DNA of 7,707 nucleotides from an uncultured Eubacterium sp. (GTDB lineage Bacteria; Bacillota; Clostridia; Lachnospirales; Lachnospiraceae): assembly GCA_934317205.1 (NCBI GenBank), contig CAKREL010000099.1:1-7707 (forward strand). The letters are read 5' to 3'. Within the stretch, counting starts at the first letter, position 1. The number at the start of each line of letters is the position of its first letter. Below are positions 6,317 through 7,707 of this stretch, one piece after another. The notes beneath the pieces are model-generated. The model saw nothing but the letters and a program-made list of their open reading frames with translations. It had not been told where the DNA came from and searched no databases. Position numbers and translations under genes: made by a program.

Positions 6317-7707
6317 ATGAAAGAATTAGCGATTACGCTTGATACAGAAAAAAAACAGCCTTTATATGAACAAATTTACGAAGCCCTGCGGGAAGCAATC
6401 TTGCAGGGCCGTATTTTACAGGGAGAAAAACTGCCTTCCACCCGGTTTGAGGCGGATTATCTGCAGGTGAGCCGCAGTACAGTGGAACTTGCCTATGATC
6501 AGCTGGTTTCCGAAGGTTATATTCATGCGGAGCCGTATCGCGGTTATTTTGCCTGCGATGTGCGGGAGTTGTATGATCTGACGGAGATTCGAACTGGTGA
6601 TGCAAAGACATTTGCAATGGAAAAAGCGGAGAATGTTCATTCGGATTGGAAAAAAAGTGATGCCCTGCGGAAAGCGGAAAAGACTTCCTATCAGATTGAT
6701 TTTTCGTTAAACGAACTTTCCATGGAAAATTTTCCATATAGCGGTCTCAGTAAGATCATGAAAAATCTGCTGTTGGATCAGGGGGAACAGATTATGAGCA
6801 GTGGTAGTGCTTTTGGAGAAAACAATCTGAAGGAAACAATCTGCGACTATCTGTATCATGCACGAAATGTACGATGTAACCCGGAGCAGATTATTATCGG
6901 AGCAGGAAATGAATATTTGCAGCTTATGCTAGTTCAGATGCTGGGAGCGTCGCATTGTGTGGCAATGGAGTCGCCGACTTATCTGCGTGCTTATCGGACT
7001 TTTAAAAATGCAGGGCTTTCTGTGCGGGAAGTGGCATTGGATGAGTCCGGAATGCGTGTGGATCTTTTGCAGGAAATGGATGCCAGTATTGCCTATGTGA
7101 TGCCCTCCCATCAGTTCCCATTGGGAATTGTTATGCCGATGAAACGCAGACTGGAACTGTTAAACTGGGCGGTGGAAGAACCGGAACGCTATATTATCGA
7201 AGATGATTACGACAGTGAGTTCCGATATAAGGGAAAACCGATTCCGGCCTTGCAGGGAATTGATCGTTCTGGCCGTGTGATTTACCTTGGTACGTTTTCA
7301 AAAAGTATTGCTTCGTCAATTCGTGTCAGCTACATGGTGCTTCCGAAACAATTGATGGAACGTTATCGGGAGTGTTGTGGATTTTATGCATGCACTGTGC
7401 CAAATCTGATGCAGCAGGCCATTTGCCAGTTTATGAAAGAAGGCTATTTTGAAAAAAATCTGAATCGTATGCGGGCAATTTATAAAAATAAGCATGACTT
7501 TATGCTTGCAGAATTGAAAAAATATTCCTGGGTACGGGATATTATGGGAGAAAACTCCGGTCTGCATCTTCTGGTAGAGGTAGATACAGAACTATCCGAA
7601 CAGCAAGTGATCGAAGCATGCGCAAAACAGCAGATTCGTGTGTATGGACTGTCAGAGTATTATATCAGTCAGAATCCAAAGCGCGAATATCCGATTTTGC
7701 TTCTGGG
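6317..7707 (+). CDS. MocR/PdxR-family transcriptional regulator (GntR winged helix + aminotransferase-like PLP domain), 3' end outside window
   Basis: There are 463 visible codons from the ATG with an AGGAG site; the frame is open to the right edge and probably only a couple of dozen residues are missing. The N-terminus is a GntR-type winged helix (about 14-80): QPLYEQIYEALREAI, then LPSTR (39-43), the recognition segment VSRSTVELAYDQL and the wing GYIHAEPYRGYF. A linker (about 81-125) leads to a fold-type I aminotransferase-like domain. This shows the PLP-contacting EDDYDSEFR (295-303), with Asp297 likely facing the pyridine nitrogen, and GTFSKS (325-330), with Lys329 as the expected Schiff-base lysine. 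The usual TPSHQFPTG reads MPSHQFPLG (262-270). Such regulators use bound PLP to sense PLP itself or an amine or amino acid and control neighbouring genes (PdxR, GabR, TauR). The target here is not visible; it may lie beyond the right edge. Co-transcription with glnS is unusual for this family. Confidence 0.94.
   Translation, partial: MKELAITLDTEKKQPLYEQIYEALREAILQGRILQGEKLPSTRFEADYLQVSRSTVELAYDQLVSEGYIHAEPYRGYFACDVRELYDLTEIRTGDAKTFAMEKAENVHSDWKKSDALRKAEKTSYQIDFSLNELSMENFPYSGLSKIMKNLLLDQGEQIMSSGSAFGENNLKETICDYLYHARNVRCNPEQIIIGAGNEYLQLMLVQMLGASHCVAMESPTYLRAYRTFKNAGLSVREVALDESGMRVDLLQEMDASIAYVMPSHQFPLGIVMPMKRRLELLNWAVEEPERYIIEDDYDSEFRYKGKPIPALQGIDRSGRVIYLGTFSKSIASSIRVSYMVLPKQLMERYRECCGFYACTVPNLMQQAICQFMKEGYFEKNLNRMRAIYKNKHDFMLAELKKYSWVRDIMGENSGLHLLVEVDTELSEQQVIEACAKQQIRVYGLSEYYISQNPKREYPILLL

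Noticed and set aside
1..7707. CRISPR array, tRNA, rRNA or toxin-antitoxin pair
   Set aside because: No regularly spaced repeats, cloverleaf-like sequences or paired small ORFs of that type were seen on either strand.

Overview
The window looks like a piece of chromosome from an anaerobic, gut-type Firmicute, most likely a Lachnospiraceae member. This is an inference from the moderate GC content, AGGAG-type ribosome binding sites, the oxygen-sensitive iron-sulfur enzyme at the left, and the style of the glutaminyl-tRNA synthetase. No species can be named from the sequence alone.

Left part (1-2978, minus strand): one very large gene runs off the left edge. Its 992 visible codons encode two tandem ATP-driven 'archerase' (2-hydroxyacyl-CoA dehydratase activase) modules, a four-cysteine linker and a DUF2229 / dehydratase-like region. 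All the long plus-strand open frames across this region are antisense shadows. Its 5' side holds a TATAAT promoter and a leader of about 115 nt with overlapping inverted repeats.

Middle (2979-4518): a divergent intergenic region, a 74-residue protein that is essentially one LysM domain, and then a 217-nt gap. The gap holds two direct repeats, a long inverted repeat that may be a mobile-element remnant, and a perfect consensus sigma-A promoter (TTGACA, 17 bp, TATAAT). That promoter reads into a rhomboid-fold membrane protein that appears to lack the catalytic histidine and ends in a Cys/His cluster typical of zinc binding.

Right part (4519-7707): glnS (glutaminyl-tRNA synthetase), followed after 6 nt by a MocR/PdxR-type regulator (GntR winged helix plus aminotransferase-like PLP domain) that runs off the right edge. 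The regulator's Shine-Dalgarno overlaps the glnS stop codon, so the two are probably co-transcribed and translationally coupled.

The genes do not form one obvious pathway. The left gene is redox enzymology and the right pair is housekeeping plus a metabolite-sensing regulator. No complete new system is evident. The items most worth a second look are the rhomboid/zinc protein, the repeat-plus-promoter block in front of it, the structured leader of the large redox gene, and the glnS-MocR coupling.
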